A DNA stretch of 64,000 nt from Magnetospirillum sp. 64-120 (GTDB lineage: Bacteria; Pseudomonadota; Alphaproteobacteria; Rhodospirillales; Magnetospirillaceae). The position numbers were made by a program, and so were the translations under genes. Location: positions 135,008-199,007 of the forward strand of contig MKVK01000008.1 in the NCBI GenBank assembly GCA_001898825.1, read 5' to 3'. Shown piece by piece: positions 10,278 to 19,572 of the stretch (position 1 is its first letter; the number at the start of each line of letters is the position of its first letter). The notes under the pieces are model-generated. The model searched no databases. It had not been told where the DNA came from and worked only from the letters and a program-made list of their open reading frames with translations.

Positions 10278-12452
10278 ATGAGCATGTTCAATGTCACCCG
10301 CAAGGAAATCATGTGGGGTGGACGCAAGCTGGTTCTGGAAACCGGCAAGATCGCCCGTCAGGCCGACGGTGCCGTCCTGGCCACCTATGGCGACACCTCG
10401 GTGCTGTGCACCGTGGTCGGCGCCAAGGCCCCCAAGCCTGGCGTGGACTTTTTCCCGCTGACCGTCAACTACCAGGAAAAGGCCTTCGCCGCCGGCAAGA
10501 TCCCCGGTGGCTTCTTCAAGCGCGAAGGCCGCCCGTCGGAAAAGGAAACCCTGGTTTCCCGCCTGATCGACCGTCCGATCCGCCCGCTGTTCGTTGACGG
10601 CTATCGCAACGAGACCCAGGTGGTCTGCACCGTGCTGTCGCACGACCTGGAAAACGACCCCGACATCGTTGCCATGGTCGGCGCTTCCGCCGCGCTCACC
10701 ATTTCCGGCCTGCCCTTCATGGGCCCCATCGCCGCCGCCCGTGTCGGCTACATCAACGGCGAATACGTGCTGAACCCGACCACCGCCCAGGTCAAGGAAA
10801 GCGACCTGGATCTGGTGGTCGCCGGCACCGTCGAAGGCGTGCTGATGGTGGAATCGGAAGCCAAGGAACTGTCCGAGGACGTGATGCTGGGTGCCGTCAT
10901 GTACGGTCACCGCGAGTTCCAGGCGGTCATCAACGCCATCATCCAAATGGCCGAGACCTGCGCCAAGGAACCCTGGGACGTGGCCCCGCCGGCCCCCGAG
11001 GTCGCGGTGGTCGAAGGCAAGTTCAAGGATGCCGGCATCCCGGCTGAACTGGCCGAAGCCTACAAGATCGTCAAGAAGCAGGACCGCTACGCCGCCGTTG
11101 GCGAGGTCAAGGCCAAGGCCATGGCCTTGCTGAGCGAAGCCGCCGAGATCGCCGTCGCCGGCCCGATCCTGAAGCACATGGAAGCCGACGTCGTCCGCGG
11201 CAACATCCTGAAGACCGGCATCCGCATTGACGGCCGCGACACCAAGACCGTGCGCGCCATCGAAAGCCAGGTCGGCGTGTTGCCCCGCGCCCATGGTTCC
11301 GCCCTGTTCACCCGTGGCGAGACCCAGGCCCTGGTGGTCGCCACCCTGGGCACCGGCCAGGACGAGCAGATCATCGACGCGCTGGACGGCGAATACCGCG
11401 AACATTTCATGCTGCACTACAACTTCCCCCCCTATTCGGTGGGTGAAGCCGGCCGCATGGGCTCGCCCGGCCGTCGTGAAATCGGCCATGGCAAGCTGGC
11501 CTGGCGTGCGGTGCGCCCCTGCCTGCCGACCAAGGAAGCCTTCCCCTACACCATCCGCGTGGTGTCGGAAATCACCGAATCCAACGGTTCGTCGTCGATG
11601 GCCACCGTTTGCGGTTCCTCGCTGGCCATGATGGACGCCGGCGTGCCGCTGCCGCGCCCCGTCGCCGGCATCGCCATGGGCCTGATCAAGGAAGATTCTG
11701 GCTTCGCCGTGCTGTCCGACATCCTGGGTGACGAAGATCACCTGGGCGACATGGACTTCAAGGTGGCCGGCACCGAACAGGGCGTCACCGCGCTGCAGAT
11801 GGACATCAAGATCACTTCGATCACCGAAGAGATCATGAAGATCGCCCTGGGTCAGGCGCGTGACGGTCGTATCCACATCCTGGGCGAAATGTCCAAGGGT
11901 CTGGACAGCGCCCGCACCGAGGTTTCGGGCAACGCGCCGCGCATCACCACCTTCAACATCCCGAAGGAAAAGATCCGCGAAGTCATCGGCACCGGCGGCA
12001 AGGTCATCCGCGAAATCTGCGAACAGACCGGCGCCAAGATCGACATCGACGACGACGGCACCATCAAGGTGGCCTCGACCGATTCGGACGCTGGCCAGCG
12101 CGCCATCGACTGGATCAAGGGCATCGTCGCCGAACCGGAACTGGGCGTGATCTACACCGGCAAGGTGGTCAAGGTCGTCGATTTCGGCGCCTTCGTGAAC
12201 TTCCTGGGCTCGCGTGACGGTCTGGTCCACATCTCGGAAATCAGCCGCGAGCGCGTGGCCAAGACCGCCGATGTCCTGAAGCAGGGCGATTCGGTCAAGG
12301 TCAAGGTCCTGGGCTTCGACGACCGCGGCAAGGTCAAGCTGTCCATGAAGTGCGTCGATCAGGCCACCGGTGAAGACATCACCGCCCAGATCGAAGCCGA
12401 ACGCGCCGAGCGTTCCAAGGACCGCAAGAAGAAGGACGACGCCGAGGACTAA
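10278..12452 (+). CDS. pnp: Polyribonucleotide nucleotidyltransferase (PNPase)
   Basis: 724 residues from the ATG at 10278, which has AAGGA upstream; the frame is open from 10173 but that stretch lies in the leader hairpin. Domains: RNase PH domain 1 (about 10-140), helical domain, RNase PH domain 2 (about 310-540, with [14 protein letters not shown] and [11 protein letters not shown]), KH ([15 protein letters not shown]), and S1 ([18 protein letters not shown]). A charged Lys/Asp tail ends the protein. It degrades RNA 3' to 5' phosphorolytically and is a degradosome component. Confidence 0.97.
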   Translation: MSMFNVTRKEIMWGGRKLVLETGKIARQADGAVLATYGDTSVLCTVVGAKAPKPGVDFFPLTVNYQEKAFAAGKIPGGFFKREGRPSEKETLVSRLIDRPIRPLFVDGYRNETQVVCTVLSHDLENDPDIVAMVGASAALTISGLPFMGPIAAARVGYINGEYVLNPTTAQVKESDLDLVVAGTVEGVLMVESEAKELSEDVMLGAVMYGHREFQAVINAIIQMAETCAKEPWDVAPPAPEVAVVEGKFKDAGIPAELAEAYKIVKKQDRYAAVGEVKAKAMALLSEAAEIAVAGPILKHMEADVVRGNILKTGIRIDGRDTKTVRAIESQVGVLPRAHGSALFTRGETQALVVATLGTGQDEQIIDALDGEYREHFMLHYNFPPYSVGEAGRMGSPGRREIGHGKLAWRAVRPCLPTKEAFPYTIRVVSEITESNGSSSMATVCGSSLAMMDAGVPLPRPVAGIAMGLIKEDSGFAVLSDILGDEDHLGDMDFKVAGTEQGVTALQMDIKITSITEEIMKIALGQARDGRIHILGEMSKGLDSARTEVSGNAPRITTFNIPKEKIREVIGTGGKVIREICEQTGAKIDIDDDGTIKVASTDSDAGQRAIDWIKGIVAEPELGVIYTGKVVKVVDFGAFVNFLGSRDGLVHISEISRERVAKTADVLKQGDSVKVKVLGFDDRGKVKLSMKCVDQATGEDITAQIEAERAERSKDRKKKDDAED

Positions 12453-12478
12453 GTCCCGGTTGTCATCCCGATCACGGA

Positions 12479-12511
12479 ACGCGGGTCGCGCAAGCGGCCC
12501 GCGTTTTTGTT
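12479..12511 (+). terminator. pnp terminator
   Basis: Stem ACGCGGG / CCCGCGT around a short loop, followed by TTTTTGTTATT. It lies 27 bases after the pnp stop and just before the next start. Confidence 0.85.
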
Positions 12512-12521
12512 ATTCTGGGGC

Positions 12522-13235
12522 ATGCTGACCCTTCCCCCCGTCATCGGCCATCGCGGCGCCGCCGGGCTGGCGCCGGAAAACACCTTGGCGTCTTTCGACC
12601 TGGCTGCCGATCTGGGCTGCGCCATGGTGGAATTCGACGTGCGGCTGTCGGCCGATCAGGTGGCGGTGGTGTTCCATGACGATACGTTGGAGCGCTGTAC
12701 TGGCGCCAGTGGTCCGGTGGCGTCGCGGACAGCCCATGACTTACAAGCCTTGAACATCCCCACCTTGGCCCAGGTGCTGGAATTGTGTCTGCGGCGTAAT
12801 CTGTTGGTGAACATCGAGATCAAACCCGACCGCGGGACCGAGGTCGCCACGGCGCGGGCCGCTCTGGAGACCGCCGGTGCCCAGTGGCCGTCGGACCGTG
12901 TGCCGCCCCTGGTCTCCAGCTTTCGTCGTCCGGCTTTGGCGGTGGCGCGTGAAGTGGCGCCGCACTGGCCGCGAGGCTTGCTTTACGGCCGTTTGCCGCA
13001 GGGTTGGCGGCGGCATGCTGAAGTCTTTGATTGTTTTTCCGTGCACCTGGACCAGCGTTGGGTCAGTGAGGATCGGGTCCGCCAATTGCACGATGCCGGG
13101 CTTTCGGTGCTGGCCTATACGGTCAATCGACAGGGCCGGGCGGAAAAGCTTTGGAATCGCGGGGTTTCGGCGGTATTTTCCGACCGCCCCGACCTGCTTG
13201 CGCCGGTGCCTTCTTCAGATGTCATGAATTTTTAA
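12522..13235 (+). CDS. Glycerophosphodiester phosphodiesterase family protein
   Basis: 237 residues from ATG 12522, which begins right at the family motif PPVIGHRGAAGLAPENTLASF. The metal and catalytic residues are visible: HRG, PENT, EFDV and VFHDDTLERCT, plus NIEIKPD. No signal peptide, so it is likely a cytoplasmic UgpQ-type enzyme hydrolysing glycerophosphodiesters to glycerol-3-phosphate and alcohol. The upstream in-frame ATG at 12507 falls in the terminator and is less likely. Confidence 0.9.
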   Translation: MLTLPPVIGHRGAAGLAPENTLASFDLAADLGCAMVEFDVRLSADQVAVVFHDDTLERCTGASGPVASRTAHDLQALNIPTLAQVLELCLRRNLLVNIEIKPDRGTEVATARAALETAGAQWPSDRVPPLVSSFRRPALAVAREVAPHWPRGLLYGRLPQGWRRHAEVFDCFSVHLDQRWVSEDRVRQLHDAGLSVLAYTVNRQGRAEKLWNRGVSAVFSDRPDLLAPVPSSDVMNF

Positions 13236-13332
13236 CGTCTGAGGTGGAAATGCGCGAAAAGGCTGGATAGAAATAGAGGCCGCCGCGATTCCGGTTTACC
13301 GGGGCGCCATCCGCCAGGGAGTTTTCGTCACC

Positions 13333-14733
13333 TTGTTCAAGCTAGACCCCATCGTCATTTCCGGTCGTGAAGTCCTGCCTTTGGTCGAAGGCGGCAAGGG
13401 CATCAATGTTTCCAACGGCGAAAGCTCGGGCGCTTGGGCGGCGGCGGGCGGCGTGGCCACCTTCTCGGGGGTCAACGCCGACAATTACGACGAAAACGGC
13501 AACCTGATCCCCATGGTCTACCACACCAAGACCCGGACGGACCGTCACAAGGAACTGATCGCGTTCGGCATCAAGGGGGCCATCGCCCAGGCGCGGATCG
13601 CCCACGACATTTCCGGCGGCCAGGGCCGTCTGCACATGAACGTGCTGTGGGAAATGGGCGGCGCCGAGGAAATCCTGGAAGGTGCGCTGGAAGGGGCCAA
13701 GGGGCTGATCCATGGTGTCACCTGCGGCGCCGGCATGCCCTACAAGGTGGCCGAGATCGCCGCCAAGCATAACGTCTTCTACTACCCCATCGTGTCGTCG
13801 GCCCGCGCCTTCCGGGCGCTGTGGAAGCGTTCCTACCACAAGCACGGCAACCTGCTGGGCGGCGTGGTTTACGAGGATCCGTGGCTGGCCGGCGGCCATA
13901 ACGGCCTGTCCAACTCGGAAAACCCGGAAAAGCCCGAACCCCCCTATGGCCGCGTGCGCGAACTGCGCGCCACCATGCGCGAATGCGGCGTCGCCGATAC
14001 CGTGCCGGTGTTCATGGCCGGTGGCGTGTGGGCCTTGAAGGAATGGGAAGAATGGATCGGTAACCCGGAATTGGGCGCCATCGCCTTCCAGTTCGGCACC
14101 CGTCCGTTGCTAACCCAGGAAAGCCCCATTTCCGACGCCTGGAAGCATCGTCTGCTGACCCTGAAGTCGGGCGACGTGCTGCTGCACCGTTTCAGCCCCA
14201 CCGGCTTCTATTCCTCGGCGGTGAAGAACGCCTTCATCACCGAACTGGTCGACCGTTCGCACCGCCAGATCGCCTTCTCGTCGGAATCGGTGGGCGACCA
14301 TGTGGCCGAACTGCCCATCGGCGCCCGTAAGCGCATCGTCTGGGTCACCCCCCACGACAAGGAACAGGCGCTGGCCTGGATGGCCCAGGGCTTCACCGAA
14401 GCGTTGCGCACCCCCGACAACACCCTGGTCTTCGTCGACGCCGAAAAGGCCGAGGAAATCCGCAAGGACCAGGTGGACTGCATGGGCTGCCTGTCGCAAT
14501 GCGTGTTTTCCAACTGGGCGCAGAACGAAGCCGGCACCACCGGCAAGAAGGCCGACCCGCGCAGCTTCTGCATCCAGAAGACCCTGCAGAACATCGGCCA
14601 TGGCGGCGACGTGGAAAACGAACTGATGTTCGCCGGCCACAACGCCTTCCGTTTCGGGTCCGATCCCTTCTATGCCGGCGGCTTCATCCCCACCGTGCGT
14701 CAACTGGTGGAACGTCTGGCCATCGGCGAATAA
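13333..14733 (+). CDS. Nitronate monooxygenase-like flavoprotein
   Basis: 466 residues from a TTG start with AGGGAG upstream at slightly long spacing. It is a TIM-barrel protein of the 2-nitropropane dioxygenase/nitronate monooxygenase superfamily: GGKGINVSNGESSGAWAAAGGVATFSG-type N terminus in two parts, HGVTCGAGMP, VFMAGGVW and AFQFGTRPLLTQES, consistent with FMN binding. It carries a long C-terminal extension with a Cys cluster (CMGCLSQC, then a Cys in SFCIQK) absent from short nitronate monooxygenases, possibly a metal site. Longer members like this are often annotated in the family but their substrate is uncertain. Confidence 0.8.
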   Translation: MFKLDPIVISGREVLPLVEGGKGINVSNGESSGAWAAAGGVATFSGVNADNYDENGNLIPMVYHTKTRTDRHKELIAFGIKGAIAQARIAHDISGGQGRLHMNVLWEMGGAEEILEGALEGAKGLIHGVTCGAGMPYKVAEIAAKHNVFYYPIVSSARAFRALWKRSYHKHGNLLGGVVYEDPWLAGGHNGLSNSENPEKPEPPYGRVRELRATMRECGVADTVPVFMAGGVWALKEWEEWIGNPELGAIAFQFGTRPLLTQESPISDAWKHRLLTLKSGDVLLHRFSPTGFYSSAVKNAFITELVDRSHRQIAFSSESVGDHVAELPIGARKRIVWVTPHDKEQALAWMAQGFTEALRTPDNTLVFVDAEKAEEIRKDQVDCMGCLSQCVFSNWAQNEAGTTGKKADPRSFCIQKTLQNIGHGGDVENELMFAGHNAFRFGSDPFYAGGFIPTVRQLVERLAIGE

Positions 14734-14736
14734 GAG

Positions 14737-14804
14737 AAAGAGGGACCCGATGACTTTCGCTTGACCGGTGTCAAGGGAAAGTCGTCGGGTCCTCTTTATT
14801 TTTC
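14737..14804 (+). terminator. Strong terminator after the nitronate monooxygenase-like gene
   Basis: A long stem of about 20 bp with a few mismatches pairs AAAGAGGGACCCGATGAC with GTCGTCGGGTCCTCTTT, followed by ATTTTTC. The apical part is TTGACC..TCAA. Confidence 0.87.
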
Positions 14805-14827
14805 AATCGTCTCTGTGCTAGCTTGGA

Positions 14828-14850
14828 TAGAGAACTCTTCCAGCCTGGAA
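14828..14850 (+). promoter_or_regulatory. ICE-like box upstream of irr
   Basis: GAA-CTC-TTC (14832-14840) lies about 50 bases before irr and matches the core of the iron control element (TTAGAA-N3-TTCTAA) bound by rhizobial Irr/RirA-type regulators. An overlapping palindrome CTTCCAG-C-CTGGAAG covers 14838-14852. The 11 bases GAACTCTTCCA are identical to a site before the second irr-like gene at 39 kb. Function is inferred. Confidence 0.5.
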
Positions 14851-14885
14851 GGGTGTGACTGGCCCCAGCATGGGACGCGCCGCAG

Positions 14886-15305
14886 ATGAGCATGGTTACC
14901 GTACGCCCTTACAGCCAAGCCCTTGACCGGCTGCGTGCCGCTGGTCTGCGCCCGACCCGTCAGCGTCTGGCCCTGGCCCGGTTGCTGTTTGACGGCGAGG
15001 ATCGGCATATCTCGGCCGAACAGCTGCATTCCGAGGCCCTGTCCAACAACATCCGGGTGTCGCTGGCCACCGTCTACAACACGCTGCATCAATTCACCGA
15101 CGTGGGGCTGCTGCGCGAGATCGTGGTCGACGCCGGGCGGTCGTATTTCGACACCAACACCTCGGACCACCACCACTTCTTCTATGAAAAGTCGGGCCGG
15201 TTGTGCGACATCCCTGCGGAAATGGTAGGGCTGACCCGCGTTCCTGATGCCCCTCAGGGCTTCAATATCACCCGCGTCGAGGTTATAGTCCGGGTTGATG
15301 GTTGA
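14886..15305 (+). CDS. irr: Irr-type iron response regulator (Fur family)
   Basis: 139 residues: an N-terminal winged helix (LRAAGLRPTRQRLALARLL, SLATVYNTLHQF) and a dimerisation domain with the DHHHFFYE motif. This HHH signature and the lack of Fur's CxxC motifs mark the Irr branch of alphaproteobacteria. Irr proteins respond to haem/iron status and control haem synthesis and iron storage genes. It stands alone, with ICE-like sequence upstream and a terminator downstream. A second close relative lies at 39067. Which of the two is the main Irr cannot be told from sequence. Confidence 0.88.
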   Translation: MSMVTVRPYSQALDRLRAAGLRPTRQRLALARLLFDGEDRHISAEQLHSEALSNNIRVSLATVYNTLHQFTDVGLLREIVVDAGRSYFDTNTSDHHHFFYEKSGRLCDIPAEMVGLTRVPDAPQGFNITRVEVIVRVDG

Positions 15306-15331
15306 TTAATTCCTCTGTCGAGCGAACAGGA

Positions 15332-15364
15332 AGGGGCGCCCCCAACGGGGCGCCCTTTTCCTTT
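15332..15364 (+). terminator. irr terminator
   Basis: Perfect 9-bp stem GGGCGCCCC / GGGGCGCCC with loop CAAC (15334-15355), then TTTTCCTTTG. Confidence 0.88.
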
Positions 15365-15560
15365 GTGCGTTGCGGCAACGGCGTGATGAGGGATGCAAGC
15401 AATTTTATATAAATAAAGTATTGTCGGCATAGATCGCGGGTCACAACAGAAATGTGAGGCATCAAGAGTCTACAAATATATTCTGCTATTCAATCAGTAC
15501 TATATTGTGCGTAATTTTCTTGCTACACTGATTGCCAATGACTGTTCGTGGGAGGCTCCC

Positions 15561-16058
15561 ATGTTCGGATTTGGGCATCCGGCGGCGGATGACCGCCGCG
15601 CCGCCGAGCAGGCGGCAATCGATCAGGCCAAGCGTATCTGCAAGGTTGAACTGGCCAAGATGCACGAAGCGTCGCCGGAAGAAGCGGAGCGCTTGGGCAA
15701 ATGGCTGAAAGATCGCTGCGGTCAGGACAAGGCGCTGCCCTTTGACTTCAAGCGCAAGCTGTTGGAACGGGCCCGGCTTTACGAATGCAACGCCAATATG
15801 CGGGCCGCCGACAGGGCGCTGCATGTGGCCTTGCGTCTGGCCGCCGAAGAACACATGACTGAACGGGCGGCCAAGCTGGGCGAGGGGCGCAAATATTTCT
15901 CGAAGGCCTGCAGCTTGGGGGCCGGCGACGATTTCCGCAAGGCGGGCCAGCGCTTGATCGAAAACATCATGATGACCGGCGGCGTGCAACACAAAGGGCC
16001 GACCCGGGCCAAGCCCGGTGACTTCGCGCCGCGTGCCCCCAACCGCGCCAAGACGTAG
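15561..16058 (+). CDS. Hypothetical soluble helical protein
   Basis: 165 residues from ATG 15561, chosen for the GGGAGG five bases upstream; an in-frame GTG at 15507 lacks one. I do not recognise a family. It is charged and Ala-rich, predicted largely helical, with two Cys in the first half (RICKVE, DRCGQD) and two later (YECNAN, KACSLG), and a basic Pro-rich tail. It is preceded by about 150 AT-rich bases, unlike the flanking DNA, which may hold its promoter. The convergent gene downstream ends 27 bases away. Confidence 0.7.
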   Translation: MFGFGHPAADDRRAAEQAAIDQAKRICKVELAKMHEASPEEAERLGKWLKDRCGQDKALPFDFKRKLLERARLYECNANMRAADRALHVALRLAAEEHMTERAAKLGEGRKYFSKACSLGAGDDFRKAGQRLIENIMMTGGVQHKGPTRAKPGDFAPRAPNRAKT

Positions 16059-16085
16059 GGTTTCCACAGGCGTCGGCGCGGGCGA

Positions 16086-16679
16086 TTAACGTTCGGCCAT
16101 GACCGCCGTGATGGCGTCCAGCGCCTCGGCTTCGGTCCAGGCATAGATTCCCGATCCGGTCCAGGCGACGCGGCCCTTTTTGTCCAACAGGATCGAGGTG
16201 GGCAACAGCGCGCCGGGAAAGTCGGCGGGGTTGGCGTTGTGGATGGCCAGATGTTTGATGCCGGCCTGGGCGAACCAGCGTTCGACGATGGCCCTGCCGG
16301 CGCGGTCCAGCGAAATGGCCGTCACTTGGAAGTCCTTGCCGCCCAGCTTGCCCTGAAGGGCGTCCAGGTCGGGCATCTCCGCGACGCATGGCGGGCACCA
16401 GGTGGCCCACAGGTTGACCAGCACCACTCTTCCCTTGACGTCGTCCAGGGTCATGGCCCGGCCTTGGGAATCGGTGAAGGCGATGGGCTTTGGTGCCGGG
16501 CGCTTGTCTTCGGCGGTCAGCGTGATCAGTTTTCCCGAGACGCTTGGGTTGACAGGCGGTTCGGTGTAGCTTAAGCGCCTGCCGGACCCCAGCATGGCGG
16601 TCAGCGCCCCGGCGGCCGCCGCCAGGATCAACAGCGCCACCACCAGGACCATGCGACGGGTGCGGTTCGTTTTCGTCAT
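16086..16679 (-). CDS. TlpA-like membrane-anchored thioredoxin
   Basis: 197 residues. The start is placed at the ATG at 16679; the frame stays open far upstream only because it is antisense to argH. One N-terminal membrane anchor ([21 protein letters not shown]) is followed by a periplasmic AhpC/TlpA-type thioredoxin domain with active site WCPPC and the cis-Pro region [12 protein letters not shown]. It probably reduces disulfides in the periplasm, for example apocytochrome c cysteines. It is divergent from argH with only 15 bases between the starts. Confidence 0.9.
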   Translation of the reverse strand: MTKTNRTRRMVLVVALLILAAAAGALTAMLGSGRRLSYTEPPVNPSVSGKLITLTAEDKRPAPKPIAFTDSQGRAMTLDDVKGRVVLVNLWATWCPPCVAEMPDLDALQGKLGGKDFQVTAISLDRAGRAIVERWFAQAGIKHLAIHNANPADFPGALLPTSILLDKKGRVAWTGSGIYAWTEAEALDAITAVMAER

Positions 16680-16694
16680 TCTTGCCGTTCCAGG

Positions 16695-18113
16695 ATGTCC
16701 ATGACCGATTCCTCCAAGTCCGCCGCCACCGCTCCCGCTTCGTCCATGTGGGGCGGGCGCTTCGCCGGTGGTCCCGCCGCCATCATGCAGCGGATCAACG
16801 CGTCCATCGACTTCGACAAGCGTCTTTACGCCCAAGACATCCGGGGCAGCAAGGCCCATTGCCGCATGCTGGTCAAGCAGGGCATCCTGACCCAGGCCGA
16901 CGGCGACGCCATCCAGGCCGGTCTGGACCAGGTTCTGGCCGAGATCGAGGCGGGCTCGTTCCCGTTCTCCATGGCGCTGGAAGACATTCACATGAACGTG
17001 GAATCGCGTCTGGCCGAACTGATCGGCGAGGCGGCTGGCCGTCTGCACACGGCGCGTTCGCGCAACGACCAGGTGGCCACCGATTTCCGCCTGTGGGTGC
17101 GCGACGCCGTCGATGGCATGGAAAGCGCGTTGCAGGAACTGCAACGGGTACTGGTGACCCGCGCCGAGGAACACGCCGCCACCGTCATGCCCGGCTTCAC
17201 CCATCTGCAGGCGGCGCAGCCGGTGACCATGGGTCACCACCTGATGGCCTATGTGGAAATGTTCGGCCGCGATCGCGGCCGCTTGACCGATGCCCGGGCG
17301 CGGTTGAACGAAAGCCCGCTCGGCTCGGCCGCCCTGGCCGGCACCTCGTTCCCCATCGACCGCCATTTCACCGCTGCCGAACTGGGTTTCGACCGGCCCA
17401 TGAACAATTCCCTGGACGGCGTGTCGGATCGCGACTTCGCCCTGGAATTCATGGCCGCCGCATCCATCTGCGCCGTGCATCTGTCGCGTCTGGCGGAAGA
17501 ACTGGTGATCTGGACCAGCGCCCAGTTCCGCTTCGTCAAACTGTCGGACGGCTTCACCACCGGTTCGTCCATCATGCCGCAAAAGCGCAACCCCGATGCC
17601 GCCGAACTGATCCGCGCCAAGACCGGCCGCGTCATCGGCGACCTGAACGCGCTGCTGATCGTCATGAAGGGGCTGCCGCTGGCCTATTCCAAGGACATGC
17701 AGGACGACAAGGAACCGGTTTTCGAAGTGGCCGACACCATGGAACTGGCCATCGCGGCCATGACCGGCATGATCGCCGACCTGACGGTGAACACCGACGT
17801 GCTGGCGGGCGCCGCCGGGGCCGGCTTCACCACCGCCACCGACATCGCCGACTGGTGCGTGCGGGAACTGAAGATGCCGTTCCGCCGCGCCCACCACGTG
17901 GCCGGCTCGCTGGTGAAGATGGCCGAAGACAAGAATTGCGACCTGCAGGACCTGTCCCTGGCCGAGATGCAAAGCGTCGAGCCCGGCATCACCGAACAGG
18001 CCCGCGCCGTGTTGAGCGTCGATTCGTCGGTGGCCAGCCGTACCAGCTTTGGCGGCACCGCGCCCGACAATGTCCGCGCCCAGGTGGCGGCGGCCAAGTC
18101 CCGCTGGCTGTGA
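16695..18113 (+). CDS. argH: Argininosuccinate lyase
   Basis: 472 residues, full length. The fumarase/aspartase superfamily signature [12 protein letters not shown] is present, along with [19 protein letters not shown] and TPGFTHLQ-like [13 protein letters not shown]. It splits argininosuccinate to arginine and fumarate, the last step of arginine synthesis. An ATG at 16701 with AGGA in front is an equally good start. It leads an argH-lptM-lysA cluster. Its promoter must overlap the divergent tlpA-like gene. Confidence 0.96.
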   Translation: MSMTDSSKSAATAPASSMWGGRFAGGPAAIMQRINASIDFDKRLYAQDIRGSKAHCRMLVKQGILTQADGDAIQAGLDQVLAEIEAGSFPFSMALEDIHMNVESRLAELIGEAAGRLHTARSRNDQVATDFRLWVRDAVDGMESALQELQRVLVTRAEEHAATVMPGFTHLQAAQPVTMGHHLMAYVEMFGRDRGRLTDARARLNESPLGSAALAGTSFPIDRHFTAAELGFDRPMNNSLDGVSDRDFALEFMAAASICAVHLSRLAEELVIWTSAQFRFVKLSDGFTTGSSIMPQKRNPDAAELIRAKTGRVIGDLNALLIVMKGLPLAYSKDMQDDKEPVFEVADTMELAIAAMTGMIADLTVNTDVLAGAAGAGFTTATDIADWCVRELKMPFRRAHHVAGSLVKMAEDKNCDLQDLSLAEMQSVEPGITEQARAVLSVDSSVASRTSFGGTAPDNVRAQVAAAKSRWL

Positions 18114-18130
18114 CGAAGGGGGATCGGTCC

Positions 18131-18304
18131 ATGAAGCGCCGGATGTTGTTGATGATGCTGGCGGCGGCGCCGTTGGCGGCGTGCGGCCGCAAAAGCCGGC
18201 CCATTCCGCCGGAAGGGGCGACCTATCCGCGCCAATACCCCAACGTCACTTTCCCCGACAGCCCTGAATCCGCTGAAAAGCAGCCGGAGACCCAGCAGAA
18301 ATGA
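18131..18304 (+). CDS. lptM: Small lipoprotein, LptM-like
   Basis: 57 residues with a lipoprotein signal: MKRRMLLMMLAAAP then lipobox LAAC, Cys19 as the lipidated residue, followed by GRKSRPIPPE and a Pro/Glu-rich tail. It resembles LptM (YifL), a small outer-membrane lipoprotein that promotes LptD assembly and which also neighbours amino-acid biosynthesis genes in other proteobacteria. Its stop overlaps the lysA start (ATGA). Assignment rests on size, CGxKGPL-like start of the mature part and context. Confidence 0.75.
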   Translation: MKRRMLLMMLAAAPLAACGRKSRPIPPEGATYPRQYPNVTFPDSPESAEKQPETQQK

Positions 18305-19569
18305 ACCATTTCGATTACGTGAACGGCCAGATGCAGGCCGAATCGGTGAAGCTGGCCGATATCGCCGACCGCATCGGCACGCCGTTCTATTGTTATTCCA
18401 CCGCCACGCTTCAGCGTCATTACCAGGTGTTCGCCAAGGCCCTGGCCGATGCCGGCCTGGACGCCCAGATCTGCTTCGCGCTGAAAGCCAATTCCAACAT
18501 CGCGGTGATCCGCACCTTCGCTGAACTGGGGGCGGGCGCCGACGTGGTGTCGGAAGGCGAATTGCGCCGGGCTTTGGCTGCCGGCGTGCCGGCCGACAAG
18601 ATCGTGTTCTCGGGCGTCGGCAAGACCCATTCCGAGCTGCTGCTGGCGGTGTCCAAGGGCATCATGCAGATCAACGTCGAATCGGAACCCGAGCTTGAGG
18701 CGCTGTCCCAGATCGCCGCCGAGCGCGGTATCCGCATGCCGGTGTCCATCCGCGTCAACCCCGATGTTGACGCCGGCACCCACGCCAAGATCACCACCGG
18801 CAAGAAGGAAAACAAGTTCGGCATCGAATGGACCCGGGCGCACGAGGTCTACACCAAGGCCCGCGCCCTTCCCGGCATCGACGTGGTGGGCATCGCCTGC
18901 CATATCGGCTCGCAGCTGACCGAGGTCGAGCCGTTCCGCCAAGCGTTCCTGCGGGTGCGCGATCTGGTGGCCATGCTGCGTGCCGACGGCTTCGACATCC
19001 GCCGCCTGGACGTGGGCGGCGGTCTGGGCATTCCCTACGAATCGGAAGAACCGCCGCACCCGGACGTCTACGCCAAGGCGATCAAGGACACCTTGGGTGA
19101 CCTGGGTTGCAAGATCGTGCTGGAACCGGGGCGTCTGCTGGTGGGCAATGCCGGTATCCTGGTCAGCAAGGTGGTCTATGTGAAGGAAGGGGCGACCCGC
19201 ACCTTCCTGATCGCCGACGCCGCCATGAACGACCTGATGCGCCCGGCGCTCTACGAGGCGCATCACACCATCGAGCCGGTGCGGGAGGCGGCCCCCGACG
19301 CGCCGCGTCGGCCGGTGGACGTGGTCGGCCCGGTGTGCGAGACCGGCGACACCTTCGCCAAGCAGCGCTCGCTGCCGCCCATCAAGCCCGGTGACCTGAT
19401 CGTCTTCCGCACCGCCGGCGCCTATGGCGCCGCCATGTCGTCCACCTACAACACCCGGCCGTTGGTGCCGGAAGTTCTGGTGAACGGCGCCGATTACGCG
19501 GTGGTCCGCGTGCGGCCCAGCTTCGACGAGATGCTGGCCCTGGAATCGGTTCCCGACTGGCTGAAATAG
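18301..19569 (+). CDS. lysA: Diaminopimelate decarboxylase
   Basis: 422 residues, a fold-type III PLP enzyme. Lys62 in FALKANSN should bind PLP; HIGSQLT, GGGLGIPY, EPGRLLVGNAG and CETGDTFA are the family's other motifs. It decarboxylates meso-diaminopimelate to lysine. Overlaps lptM by 4 bases and is followed three bases later by the TIGR02302 gene, so the three are probably co-transcribed with argH. Confidence 0.96.
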   Translation: MNHFDYVNGQMQAESVKLADIADRIGTPFYCYSTATLQRHYQVFAKALADAGLDAQICFALKANSNIAVIRTFAELGAGADVVSEGELRRALAAGVPADKIVFSGVGKTHSELLLAVSKGIMQINVESEPELEALSQIAAERGIRMPVSIRVNPDVDAGTHAKITTGKKENKFGIEWTRAHEVYTKARALPGIDVVGIACHIGSQLTEVEPFRQAFLRVRDLVAMLRADGFDIRRLDVGGGLGIPYESEEPPHPDVYAKAIKDTLGDLGCKIVLEPGRLLVGNAGILVSKVVYVKEGATRTFLIADAAMNDLMRPALYEAHHTIEPVREAAPDAPRRPVDVVGPVCETGDTFAKQRSLPPIKPGDLIVFRTAGAYGAAMSSTYNTRPLVPEVLVNGADYAVVRVRPSFDEMLALESVPDWLK

Positions 19570-19572
19570 GCC

